Both the position numbers and the translations under genes were made by a program. Shown piece by piece: positions 1 to 7,038 of a DNA stretch of 8,231 nucleotides (its first letter is position 1; every line of letters starts with the position of its first letter). Below the pieces are notes generated by a model. It did not search any database, was not told the DNA's origin, and saw nothing but the letters and a program-made list of their open reading frames with translations. Source of the stretch: a bacterium (GTDB lineage: Bacteria > Babelota > Babeliae > Babelales > RVW-14); the NCBI GenBank assembly GCA_023249935.1, contig JAHFBQ010000062.1, positions 1-8,231 of the forward strand, read 5' to 3'.

Positions 1-104
1 CCGCCTTGTGTAAACACAGCGTTTGCTCGTTGCCATAAAATTTCTAGCCGTAACGATCGATCTTCATGAAGAGGACTAGAATGTAGGACAAAAGAAAATA
101 TTTG
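1..104. other. Left edge, no assignable gene
   Basis: This stretch lies downstream of prmC. A plus-strand frame is open from base 1 to a TGA at 67-69 and could be the end of a gene converging on prmC. A minus-strand ATG at 35 (starting MATSKRC) runs off the edge with no ribosome binding site. Both are too short to judge. A 12-base palindrome (61-72) has no T run and is not a convincing terminator. Confidence 0.3.
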
Positions 105-962
105 TCAAATTCGTGCCCAAGCCCAGCGTCTACGCCCTGCGCCATCACAGCAAATTTCTACCGATACAGAGCCACGATCGAGCAAGAATTGCTCCATATT
201 CTGCTGGTCGACACCGAACTCTATAACTAGATTCGGTTTTTTGCTCGAGGATCTGCCCACAATCCTCTTAGCAAGCTGGACAAGCCGCTCATAAAAAGCC
301 CAGCCCTCTTGGTCTGCAAACAACGCCCGCTCATCTTCCCACCCTAACACATCAGCACCAACAAGATAGCGCGATTTTTTGCTTATGTAAGGCGGATTAC
401 TCACGATAAGATCATAGGGCTGCAACCATGGACCATCTTCAAAAATAGATTGCTGATGAAATGAAGCATTATGCAAACCCAATGCTTGACGATTTTCTTG
501 CGCCAGCGCAAGCGCTTCGGTACTGATATCAATGCCAACTATCTGCCACGCCGGAAAGGCCGCGGCCAGTGCTAACGCGATACATCCCGATCCTGTACAT
601 GCATCAAGTACACACAACGGTTCATGCGCAATATCTTTAAATTGTTCAATAATCCACAACACCATCTCTTCGGTTTCAGGACGCGGAATCAATATCGGCG
701 GACGTACTATGAGTGTTAAGTTTGCAAACGGCACATTGCCCAAGATGTAGGCCAGTGGTTTATTTTTTTCTACACGATCTGCTACACAAGTATCAAGCTG
801 TCGTTGCTGATCTTCAGTAAGTTGATGGTTGTCCGCAAGCAAAACCACGCGCTTCTTTCCTGTCACTTTTTCAAGTAACAACCAACCTTCGAAAATCGCC
901 TGCTGCTCGTCATTCGTCACAGACATAAGTTGTTGTATAAGTTTATTGAGTATTTGAATCAT
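105..962 (-). CDS. prmC: Release factor glutamine methyltransferase PrmC (HemK family)
   Basis: PrmC methylates the glutamine of the GGQ motif of peptide release factors in the cytoplasm, using S-adenosylmethionine. The protein shows the family landmarks in order: a helical N-terminal domain, the IPRPETE motif at residues 92-98, the AdoMet-binding loop LDACTGSG at 119-126, and the catalytic NPPY at 189-192, followed by the usual acidic 'E..AL' segment. Near the C-terminus is a D.AGRRR-like end. The length, 285 residues, is normal (about 277 in E. coli). I start it at the ATG at 962, which gives MIQILNK. An upstream ATG at 1004 would add 14 residues and deepen the overlap with the preceding gene to 62 bases. 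From 962 the overlap is 20 bases, and an AGGA lies 11 bases upstream (974-977). It is the last gene of the ftsY cluster and is probably translated by coupling to the gene before it. Confidence 0.96.
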   Translation of the reverse strand: MIQILNKLIQQLMSVTNDEQQAIFEGWLLLEKVTGKKRVVLLADNHQLTEDQQRQLDTCVADRVEKNKPLAYILGNVPFANLTLIVRPPILIPRPETEEMVLWIIEQFKDIAHEPLCVLDACTGSGCIALALAAAFPAWQIVGIDISTEALALAQENRQALGLHNASFHQQSIFEDGPWLQPYDLIVSNPPYISKKSRYLVGADVLGWEDERALFADQEGWAFYERLVQLAKRIVGRSSSKKPNLVIEFGVDQQNMEQFLLDRGSVSVEICCDGAGRRRWAWARI

Positions 963-1536
963 TATGCTTAATTTCCTGCCAGAGATGCTCGAGAGTCTTT
1001 TCAATCACCAACAGCGTCTGAGAATACTCACCAACTCGCTGCATCACTTCAGACACACCAGCGCGACAATCACAATCTGAAAGCAGACGTAATGCCTCCG
1101 TAGTCAGCGAGGCTGCTTCTTGTTTTTCATGAATAACGTCCGCAATAAATGCAACAAGCGGAGACCGCTCTTGCTCATAAGCAACCCTGATGTAACCAAT
1201 TAGTGCATCAATACTATCAATTTGTATTCCTGAAACAAATACTGGCAACAACCTTAACAACCGATCATCTCGCACAATTTTAAATTCTGTTACCCTGCGC
1301 TGTAACTTTACCACCGCTTCGGCTATAGGAGTATCACCCTCAAGCACACCATCAATCGTTATGACTGACACCCCAGGCTTGAGTTGCCCACCGTACTGCG
1401 CAAGAATATCTTTGAGCGAGCGTCCTTCTAAGCTTCGATCGACAGAATGAAGCCTTGCCTGCAGTAAAGAATTTTCATGCGCCAGCAAACTATTGCTCAA
1501 TAGCAGGCTCACAATCAACAGCAATATCTTTTTCAT
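943..1536 (-). CDS. Exported protein of unknown function, 197 residues
   Basis: I do not recognise this family. The N-terminus is a clear signal peptide: two lysines at positions 2-3, a leucine-rich core, and a likely signal peptidase I site after Ala19 (LLA, then HENS). The mature part is about 178 residues, with predicted alternating strands and helices. It holds a cysteine pair spaced by one residue (C155 and C157, in SDCDCR) and a C-terminal helix rich in Leu and Glu. The start is well supported: GAGGAG at 1543-1548 lies six bases upstream of the ATG. The gene lies 18 bases after ftsY and overlaps prmC by 20 bases, so the three are probably cotranscribed. The combination does not reveal a function, since both neighbours are cytoplasmic housekeeping genes. 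The product should be periplasmic or outer-membrane associated; that follows from the signal peptide only. Confidence 0.85.
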   Translation of the reverse strand: MKKILLLIVSLLLSNSLLAHENSLLQARLHSVDRSLEGRSLKDILAQYGGQLKPGVSVITIDGVLEGDTPIAEAVVKLQRRVTEFKIVRDDRLLRLLPVFVSGIQIDSIDALIGYIRVAYEQERSPLVAFIADVIHEKQEAASLTTEALRLLSDCDCRAGVSEVMQRVGEYSQTLLVIEKTLEHLWQEIKHNDSNTQ

Positions 1537-1542
1537 ATACCG

Positions 1543-1548
1543 CTCCTC
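1543..1548 (-). promoter_or_regulatory. Ribosome binding site of the 197-residue exported protein
   Basis: On the minus strand this reads GAGGAG, six bases before the ATG at 1536. It is the strongest Shine-Dalgarno site in the window and fixes the start of that gene. It also shows that this organism uses classical ribosome binding sites, which matters for judging the start of the PEP-synthase-like gene at the right edge. Confidence 0.8.
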
Positions 1549-1554
1549 TTTCCC

Positions 1555-2448
1555 TTATCCATTGATCAAATCATGCACATATTCACGAATATCAAAACGC
1601 TTGAGCGCTTCTACACCCTCACCAAAGGTGATATAGATCACCGGTACCTTGTACTGGGCGGCGATAGCAAACACAATGCCACCCTTTCCCGTTCCATCAA
1701 ATTTTGTTAACACTACACCATCAAGCTTAGTCGCTTCATGAAACACTTCAGCTTGACGCAATGAGTTTTGGCCAAGCATCGCATCGACACCAAGCCACAC
1801 CGCCACCGGCCTCCCTGCTAACGCCTTATCAAGAACACGCCGAACTTTTTCTAGCTCTTTCATAAGATTCACTTTGGTCTGCAAACGCCCCGCGGTGTCG
1901 ATAAACAAATGATCAAAGCCTTCTGCAATAAACCGCTGGCAAGCGTCAAACATCACTGCGGCGGGATCTTGCTCATCACGACCGATATGCACCTCAACGC
2001 TCATCGACTTACCCCAATGCGCTAGCTGCTGCGTGGCTGCGGCACGAAAGGTATCGCCAGCAACAAGTAATACTTTTTTGCCAGAGCGGCTCGCTGCATA
2101 AGCAAGCTTTGCCAAAAAGGTAGTCTTTCCACTACCATTGACACCAACCATCAGCAGTACTTCCGGCATGACTTCGCGATCATTTGTGTTGAGGAGTTTG
2201 GCAATTAAAAGTTCTTCAAAAACTTGTTTCACTATAACAGCATCTTGGGTTTTTAGTTTTGCAATCTCAGCACGCAACGCAGCAATAAGCTCATCAGTCG
2301 TTACCACTCCAACATCAGAAGCAATCAGCAGCGTTTTTAATTCTAGAAGAAACGCTTCATCGAAATTGCTGCGATTGAACAGCGCACTTACCTTGCTAGA
2401 GACCTGATCATAAATTTTCTTCAGTTTATCTTTGATAAATCCAAACAT
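1555..2448 (-). CDS. ftsY: Signal recognition particle receptor FtsY
   Basis: FtsY is the GTPase receptor that docks the SRP-ribosome complex at the inner membrane for cotranslational insertion of membrane proteins. The 297 residues comprise a four-helix N domain (about 1-90) and a complete G domain. G1 is GVNGSGKT at residues 102-109. The DTFRAAA segment follows, G3 is DTAGR at 184-188, and G4 is TKFD at 248-251, followed by GTGKGG. Near the end is the YI.FGEG.E.L..FD block that separates FtsY from Ffh; there is no methionine-rich M domain. The acidic A domain found in E. coli (497 residues) is absent and the protein begins MFGFIKDKLKK, an amphipathic basic helix that could bind membrane. 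Short FtsY forms are common in bacteria. A weak AAAGGG lies about 10 bases before the ATG. It is the first gene of the minus-strand cluster. Confidence 0.97.
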   Translation of the reverse strand: MFGFIKDKLKKIYDQVSSKVSALFNRSNFDEAFLLELKTLLIASDVGVVTTDELIAALRAEIAKLKTQDAVIVKQVFEELLIAKLLNTNDREVMPEVLLMVGVNGSGKTTFLAKLAYAASRSGKKVLLVAGDTFRAAATQQLAHWGKSMSVEVHIGRDEQDPAAVMFDACQRFIAEGFDHLFIDTAGRLQTKVNLMKELEKVRRVLDKALAGRPVAVWLGVDAMLGQNSLRQAEVFHEATKLDGVVLTKFDGTGKGGIVFAIAAQYKVPVIYITFGEGVEALKRFDIREYVHDLING

Positions 2449-2517
2449 AGCTGCAAAACCCTTTAGGTAGCAAAATAGAATCTAAAAACACTCCACCGAG
2501 TCTAAAGCAACCAGCAA

Positions 2518-2545
2518 ATTATAGAAGAGAAAATACGATAGAAGT
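2518..2545 (-). promoter_or_regulatory. Possible promoter of the ftsY cluster
   Basis: On the minus strand a perfect TATAAT (-10) occupies 2523-2518. The best hexamer at the right distance is ACTTCT (2545-2540, 16-base spacer), which is a poor -35. A start near 2511 would give a leader of about 60 bases before ftsY. It is the only good -10 in the intergenic stretch facing ftsY, but the weak -35 keeps confidence moderate. Confidence 0.4.
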
Positions 2546-2647
2546 TGGCAACCAATCTTTCATTCAGCATCTCTATATCACTTCACCTAACAGCTCCATT
2601 TCAGTCTGAATTTTTTACCCCCAATTACTCGTTTCTACCCCAGCCAG

Positions 2648-2675
2648 TTGCAACAAAGAAAGCCTATGCTAGAAT
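2648..2675 (+). promoter_or_regulatory. Promoter of the exported protein / AAA+ ATPase operon
   Basis: The -35 is TTGCAA (2648-2653) and the -10 is TAGAAT (2670-2675), with a 16-base spacer. The -10 is preceded by TGC, making an extended -10 element. Transcription would begin near 2682, about 48 bases before the ATG at 2731. This is the best sigma-70 type promoter in the window. Confidence 0.6.
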
Positions 2676-2689
2676 CGTCGGGCTCTTTA

Positions 2690-2709
2690 ACTAAAAAGAC
2701 TAAAAAGTC
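2690..2709 (+). repeat. Tandem 9-base repeat and small hairpin in the operon leader
   Basis: ACTAAAAAG occurs twice head to tail (2690-2698 and 2699-2707). The second copy also forms a small hairpin, GACT-AAAA-AGTC (2698-2709). It lies between the inferred transcription start (about 2682) and the ATG at 2731, so it would be in the mRNA leader. The role is unknown and it could be chance in A-rich DNA. Confidence 0.4.
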
Positions 2710-2730
2710 CTCACTGGAAAGATTAATCGT

Positions 2731-4308
2731 ATGAACTGGTATAACATTCACCTGCGTAAACTTTTACTGATACTTATCACATCACTGCAAATCGCGTTGC
2801 CAATAGCCCATAGTGCAGCGCCTGTAGAAGAACCCGTGGGATTTCAAGAGGCATTAGCAATAGTAAACGCTTTTGAGCGAATGAATCCTGCACAGAGAGC
2901 TGCCTTCTTAGGAGGATTTCCGCCAATGATACGGGAACCTATTCAGCCGATCTTAGAACATGTAGTGGCAATGCCTCCAGCAGAAAAAATTGCTTTTATT
3001 AGAGAAGCTGCTGCGGACATTAACGAATCCATAGATGACGTTAAAGCTTCCATCGAAGACATGGAAAATATCCTTGAAGAAGACGATATCGATCAACAGA
3101 AGATTTTGCATAAGGCGATACATGCTAGAGAAGTTTGGCTTGAAAAAGTAGAAGAATTTAATAAGACGCCTCTTGTAGTACTAAAAGGACTTGGCACCGT
3201 TCCCAACATTGATCTGCTCAATGAACATTTTGCCCAAGACGTATATCTTGGCATTTTTCCTGAAGATCTGCTTAATCCAACATTTCACTTTGGCAGCTTA
3301 CTTCTTGATATCAATACCATGGCTGACTACTTTGACGGCATGATAGAAGCCATAGCTACCGCAATGGCGCACAAAGAGGATGTTGTCTTATATAACCTCA
3401 ATATCATGCTTGAAACAAGTGATGATGAGCTTTTTGCTGCCACCTTCAAAAACTTGAATGAAGCGCTGCAAAAGTCAATGAGTATGAATAATCAGATGCG
3501 TCGATTAGCAATTCAATTCTTTAAGAACAGAGTGCTGCCAGCCTGTGTTGAACACGTAAAAAAATCAGTACACGTGCCACCCTTTATTTACAATCGCACA
3601 CCAAAGGATGTGTCTGAAAAAGAAGAACTAAAAGATGATAAGAAAATCCCGGTTGTCTCCATAAGCAATCATCTCGCTACAAGAATGGTTTTACGCCCTC
3701 TTGTTGCGTCTTTCGGCAACTCAGTCGATCTTAAGATTAACGAATGGGTTTCTGGATACAAAGATAAACGCGCAGTACAACCTCTAGCCGCGTTTGGCAG
3801 GGTAGTAGGCAATACATACATAAACCTCTATTCAAGTCTATTTTTGAAAGTCGGACAAGGAGCTATTGCAACTATGCTTGAGGCCGCAAAACAAACTGGA
3901 TTTGCTGAAACATTCGATGAAACTTGGTGGTTTACCCTCAGCTCAGAACTCCTTTTCAATTTATATTTTTTCCACAGAACAATGGATTCCATGATAAAAG
4001 ACCAATTATTAGACATGTTGGTCAAAGAAAGCCTTAATTTGAAAGAAATTATTGAAACTTTCGAACGCCGCTTGGCAAACCCTCTCAATGAAAGCCAAGA
4101 GAAGCAACTAGAAATTAAGCAAGCGCTTAAAGAAGAAATATTCATTATTGTAATGAACCACTTCGGCCCGCTACAACCGGTATTACTGGAAAAATTTCGT
4201 AAAAATCATTCTACATTTGAAACGTGCACAGCCGCAGCAATGCTTGCACCGGTTATTCTTCCTGTCGTCAAAGGAATCTGGCCGCTCATTCGTTCAGCTA
4301 TTAATTAA
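2731..4308 (+). CDS. Exported protein of unknown function with hydrophobic C-terminal tail, 525 residues
   Basis: I do not recognise this family. Residues 1-29 form a signal peptide (basic HLRK, a long Leu/Ile core, cleavage near AHSA/A). The mature protein looks almost wholly helical. Acidic coiled-coil-like helices span about residues 83-145, a charged Lys/Glu linker spans about 290-308, and a further helical region runs to about 495. Residues 501-520 (TAAAMLAPVILPVVKG and on) are hydrophobic and could be a C-terminal membrane anchor, leaving the body in the periplasm. An in-frame stop at 2701 and no other ATG after it fix the start at 2731; GGAAAG lies nine bases upstream. Only 15 bases separate it from the AAA+ ATPase gene, so the two form an operon. 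A role as partner, adaptor or substrate of that ATPase is inferred from position alone. It shares the peptide GRVVGN (356-361) with the ATPase. Confidence 0.88.
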   Translation: MNWYNIHLRKLLLILITSLQIALPIAHSAAPVEEPVGFQEALAIVNAFERMNPAQRAAFLGGFPPMIREPIQPILEHVVAMPPAEKIAFIREAAADINESIDDVKASIEDMENILEEDDIDQQKILHKAIHAREVWLEKVEEFNKTPLVVLKGLGTVPNIDLLNEHFAQDVYLGIFPEDLLNPTFHFGSLLLDINTMADYFDGMIEAIATAMAHKEDVVLYNLNIMLETSDDELFAATFKNLNEALQKSMSMNNQMRRLAIQFFKNRVLPACVEHVKKSVHVPPFIYNRTPKDVSEKEELKDDKKIPVVSISNHLATRMVLRPLVASFGNSVDLKINEWVSGYKDKRAVQPLAAFGRVVGNTYINLYSSLFLKVGQGAIATMLEAAKQTGFAETFDETWWFTLSSELLFNLYFFHRTMDSMIKDQLLDMLVKESLNLKEIIETFERRLANPLNESQEKQLEIKQALKEEIFIIVMNHFGPLQPVLLEKFRKNHSTFETCTAAAMLAPVILPVVKGIWPLIRSAIN

Positions 4309-4311
4309 TAC

Positions 4312-4317
4312 AAAGGA
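4312..4317 (+). promoter_or_regulatory. Ribosome binding site of the AAA+ ATPase gene
   Basis: AAAGGA sits six bases before the ATG at 4324 and wholly inside the 15-base gap after the 525-residue gene. It supports this start and independent reinitiation of translation on a shared mRNA. Confidence 0.75.
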
Positions 4318-4323
4318 CCAATT

Positions 4324-5817
4324 ATGTTCAAGAAAAATTTGATCTACACATTTTTTATGGTGATCGCATGCTCGATACCAACTATTATCTCTGCGGCCGG
4401 ACGCCCTCCTGCATGGGTTGAAGGAGCTGGTAGAGTAGTTGGCAATGTTGTCGATGACATAGCCGAGCGCGCAGAACGACGTATTAATGCAAACCGTTAC
4501 CGACGAGATGATCTACGAAGACAACAGCGAAATCTTCAGGTACTCGTTGATCGTGGTGATGCAAACGCTCGACGTCAACTTGCGGATGTTCAAGAGGATT
4601 TAAACCGCTTACAAAGAGAAGATGACGATCAAAGAGCTCGCGCAGATCGTATGGCAGAAAAGTTTGGTGATGTTGCTGCAGATACAGGTAAACAATTCGC
4701 TAGCGTTTTTGCTGACAAATTCAAAGCCAAAGATAAACTCAAGGAAGCTGTTGCTGTTCAAGAAACGGCAAATAAAGCGACTCTGGCGAGCATAGACAAA
4801 TACACCTCAAAAGAAAATATTACAAAACTCAGTGTTGCTGCTGGTAGTATTGGCATGGTACTTATTGCCACCTACTTTGCAGCAAAATTTGGTCTTTACT
4901 ACGCACAAAAATTCGTAGGCATGCCAAAATTGGTACGCGAATCGTCAGATAAAAATCTATGGGAGACAATCCTCAGCATGTTCTCATCTGAAGAAGAAGC
5001 GGTTGATTTCATGAGCCAAGTTGTTTTTGACCCAGAACTTACTGCGATCATCAGCGAATTGTCAAAAGCTACTCAAGAAACAAGAAAAGACGGGCTTCCT
5101 TTCAGAAACCTTCTTCTCTATGGTGAACCAGGTACCGGTAAAACAATGATTGCAAAGCTCATTGCACGTCACTGTGGCATGAATTATGTTATCATCTCAG
5201 GTGCAGACTTCATACAGTTTGGAGAAGGCGCTGTTCAACAAATTCATGAGCTTTTCGATCGTATAGAAAACAGCGATGTACCATACATAGTCTTCATCGA
5301 CGAAGCAACCTCTGCCTTCCGCTCACGTGAAGGAAAAGACCTTGTTCGCGATGCAATTGTTGATGCAATTCTTTCAAGAACTGGCGCGAAATCTGATAAG
5401 TTTATGCTTATTCTTGCAGCTAACGATGTTAATCTCGATTGGGCAATACTCAGCCGTATTTCGAAGAAAGTACACGTTCCACTCCCAGCCCTTAATGAGC
5501 GCGTAAGAATGTTACAACTATACCTCACTAAGTATTTTGTTGATCGCCCAACTGTACTTGACGGTGAACAGGCAATGATTGGCTCAGACCTCAATGAGCA
5601 AAGTCTGCGTACAATCGCACAAGAACTTACCGGCTGGTCAGGACGTGATCTTGAAGACCTAGTTGGTGAATTACGCTACGTATTGAGCACTCAACACTCT
5701 CGTACCGTAACACCAAATATCCTTAAGATCGCTGCTGATGAAAAGCTTAAACAGCGTAAAGAATTGGTTAATTATGGCTGTCATAAAGCACCTGCCATGG
5801 TTGCTGTAAAAGCATAA
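4324..5817 (+). CDS. ATAD3-like membrane AAA+ ATPase with export signal
   Basis: This is an AAA+ ATPase of 497 residues. Walker A is GEPGTGKT (267-274), Walker B is FIDEA (324-328, with D326 and E327), sensor 1 is N367, a likely arginine finger is R378 in DWAILSRI, and the sensor 2 region is SGRD (439-442). The segment ADFIQFGEG (about 294-302) sits where pore loop 1 lies in AAA proteins. Upstream are a signal peptide (residues 1 to about 24), a charged Arg/Glu/Gln-rich coiled coil (about 48-115) and one membrane span (about 169-188). The linker GMPKLVRESS, and blocks such as FRNLLLYGEPGTGKT, RTGAKSDKFMLILAAN and DWAILSRI, match what I remember of ATAD3, whose order of domains is the same. 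The predicted topology is coiled coil outside, AAA domain in the cytoplasm. VIAC (13-16) is a possible lipobox, so the N-terminus could instead be lipidated. Weaker alternatives are an FtsH-type or BCS1-type AAA protein; no protease domain is present. It is the second gene of an operon and ends before a strong terminator. Confidence 0.93.
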   Translation: MFKKNLIYTFFMVIACSIPTIISAAGRPPAWVEGAGRVVGNVVDDIAERAERRINANRYRRDDLRRQQRNLQVLVDRGDANARRQLADVQEDLNRLQREDDDQRARADRMAEKFGDVAADTGKQFASVFADKFKAKDKLKEAVAVQETANKATLASIDKYTSKENITKLSVAAGSIGMVLIATYFAAKFGLYYAQKFVGMPKLVRESSDKNLWETILSMFSSEEEAVDFMSQVVFDPELTAIISELSKATQETRKDGLPFRNLLLYGEPGTGKTMIAKLIARHCGMNYVIISGADFIQFGEGAVQQIHELFDRIENSDVPYIVFIDEATSAFRSREGKDLVRDAIVDAILSRTGAKSDKFMLILAANDVNLDWAILSRISKKVHVPLPALNERVRMLQLYLTKYFVDRPTVLDGEQAMIGSDLNEQSLRTIAQELTGWSGRDLEDLVGELRYVLSTQHSRTVTPNILKIAADEKLKQRKELVNYGCHKAPAMVAVKA

Positions 5818-5833
5818 TTGTTCCCTAGCTATT

Positions 5834-5879
5834 AAACAGAAGCGGCCCGGATTGATCAACCTGGGCCGCTTCTGTTTTT
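5834..5879 (+). terminator. Intrinsic terminator of the AAA+ ATPase operon
   Basis: A 15-base perfect stem pairs AAACAGAAGCGGCCC (5834-5848) with its complement at 5863-5877. The GC-rich core is followed by a run of five T (5875-5879). The loop holds a further near-palindrome around TTGATCAA. It begins 17 bases after the stop codon and closes the operon cleanly. Confidence 0.93.
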
Positions 5880-5947
5880 AATTTGCAGTTTACCAACGAG
5901 CATAGTAGCCTAATACACAATTTTACGGTGCCACTCAATCTCAAGAA

Positions 5948-5952
5948 AAGGA
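5948..5952 (+). promoter_or_regulatory. Ribosome binding site of the 313-residue exported protein
   Basis: AAGGA, within AAAAGGA, is six bases before the ATG at 5959 and fixes that start. No convincing promoter was found between the preceding terminator and this site. The best match, TTTACC (5889-5894) with TAATAC (5911-5916) at a 16-base spacing, is weak. Confidence 0.75.
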
Positions 5953-5958
5953 TTTGCT

Positions 5959-6900
5959 ATGAATATTATCAAGCAATTTTTAGTGCTCAGTACATTATTT
6001 TTCGCGTCACCATGTATAGCCGACTACACCCAAAGAACTATAAGTTATTCCTACTCCACAACAGAATTGTCTATGGGGAATGAGGCTTGTGTAAGCACAA
6101 ATCAACCCAGCCTATCTGATCACGCCTGTGACAGATGGGCAACCGCAGCACTGTTTTCCGACTACTGGCACTACCAAGATACTGCAGCCATGATCGATAG
6201 CATAAACAGCACAGCACACCTGCTCTTACAACATATCTTTGGTGTTTTTGAAACGGCAACCAAAGATCGCAACCTCTCATCGGAAGAACAAGCAACCTTA
6301 TGTGCCAACCTACTTGCCGAGATGTTAGGATGCGAAACCTTAGAACAAATGGGAATCGGCTTTACACAAGAATCCCCAACACCTGATGATGCAGATGACA
6401 ATGCGGATGATAATGACGAGGATACTGAAGAAATACTAGAAGAACCAACCCAACGTAGTCCTGTTACAACTTTTTCTAATACCGCGGTAGGTAGGGAAAT
6501 TTTAGGACTATTAGATCTGTACCATGTTATTTTAGTTCGCCTAGCAAGTAGAACCGCAGACAACAATAGATCTGATCAAGAGGTTTTTCAGGCGCTAGAG
6601 GCTGAGTTGGTTGCAATTGTATCAGAAAAACAGCCCCAGCAAAATGACGATATATCACCAGAACTGGCAAAAAGCTATGCCTTGGAATCATTAACCGCAA
6701 TTAATGAATTTTTGCACAAAAAGCTTCGTGAGTTATGCGCCCCTGTGCTACAAGTTGCTGGAGATATCGTGGAAAGATTCCCTGAGCGAGATGTCAATGC
6801 CCTTACCGTCTTAGATTTTAAGTTATGGGCAGACTTAAAAAACGAGGCGGTCTTGGACCAGTATGAAGTGCTTCTGGATCAATACAGCACAGGCGAGTAG
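5959..6900 (+). CDS. Exported protein of unknown function with acidic linker, 313 residues
   Basis: I do not recognise this family. Residues 1-21 form a signal peptide with probable cleavage after SPCIA, before DYTQ. Cys19 is preceded by Ser-Pro, which does not fit a lipobox, so I expect a soluble periplasmic or secreted protein. Two helix-rich parts (about 50-135 and 170-310) are joined by a strongly acidic, low-complexity linker at 143-162 made almost only of Asp, Glu, Asn and Ala. Mature cysteines are C44, C57, C115, C125 and C260; the first four could pair as disulfides in the first part. The gene is isolated between two intrinsic terminators (5834-5879 and 6938-6966), so it is probably transcribed alone. 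It follows the AAA+ operon on the same strand, but nothing in the sequence ties it to that operon functionally. Confidence 0.87.
   Translation: MNIIKQFLVLSTLFFASPCIADYTQRTISYSYSTTELSMGNEACVSTNQPSLSDHACDRWATAALFSDYWHYQDTAAMIDSINSTAHLLLQHIFGVFETATKDRNLSSEEQATLCANLLAEMLGCETLEQMGIGFTQESPTPDDADDNADDNDEDTEEILEEPTQRSPVTTFSNTAVGREILGLLDLYHVILVRLASRTADNNRSDQEVFQALEAELVAIVSEKQPQQNDDISPELAKSYALESLTAINEFLHKKLRELCAPVLQVAGDIVERFPERDVNALTVLDFKLWADLKNEAVLDQYEVLLDQYSTGE
6385..6444 (+). repeat. Acidic low-complexity codon run in the 313-residue protein
   Basis: Twenty codons encode residues 143-162, a stretch dominated by GAT, GAC, GAG and GAA with interspersed Asn and Ala codons. The pattern (Asp-Asp-Ala/Asn units) looks like an expanded short repeat. 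It serves as a flexible charged linker between two helical parts and is a likely place for length variation between strains. Confidence 0.6.
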
Positions 6901-6937
6901 AGTTTTATCCCAATACTCCAAATAACATTATCAACTT

Positions 6938-6966
6938 AAAAGGCAGGCTAAAAACCTGCCTTTTTT
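6938..6966 (+). terminator. Intrinsic terminator after the 313-residue protein gene
   Basis: The stem AAAAGGCAGG (6938-6947) pairs with CCTGCCTTTT (6955-6964) around a seven-base loop, and the T run extends to 6966. It lies 38 bases after the stop codon. Because of it, the next gene needs its own promoter. Confidence 0.92.
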
Positions 6967-7038
6967 CATTTTTCTCGCAAAATACTTATCTCCCAATCTA
7001 CCTTACTGATCAAACTAGGTCCTTAATAATATTTTCTA

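Noticed and set aside
963..1004. Longer prmC start at the ATG at 1004, adding 14 residues (MKRLSSISGRKLSI).
   Set aside because: It would overlap the preceding gene by 62 bases, and the ATG at 962 gives a normal PrmC N-terminus and length with an AGGA upstream.
2666..2734. A 22-codon upstream frame (starting MLESSG) whose TGA overlaps the ATG of the 525-residue gene.
   Set aside because: It has no ribosome site and its start lies inside the -10 region of the inferred promoter, so it would not be on the mRNA.
3828..4145. Minus-strand frame of 105 codons.
   Set aside because: It is antisense to the 525-residue gene, with no ribosome site or recognisable features.
5959..6021. Lipoprotein signal at Cys19 of the 313-residue protein.
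   Set aside because: The residues before the cysteine are Ala-Ser-Pro; proline at -1 does not fit a lipobox. Cleavage after SPCIA is more likely.
6171..6566. Minus-strand frame of 131 codons, rich in serine.
   Set aside because: It is the complement of the 313-residue gene; the serine runs are the antisense of its Asp/Glu codons. No ribosome site.
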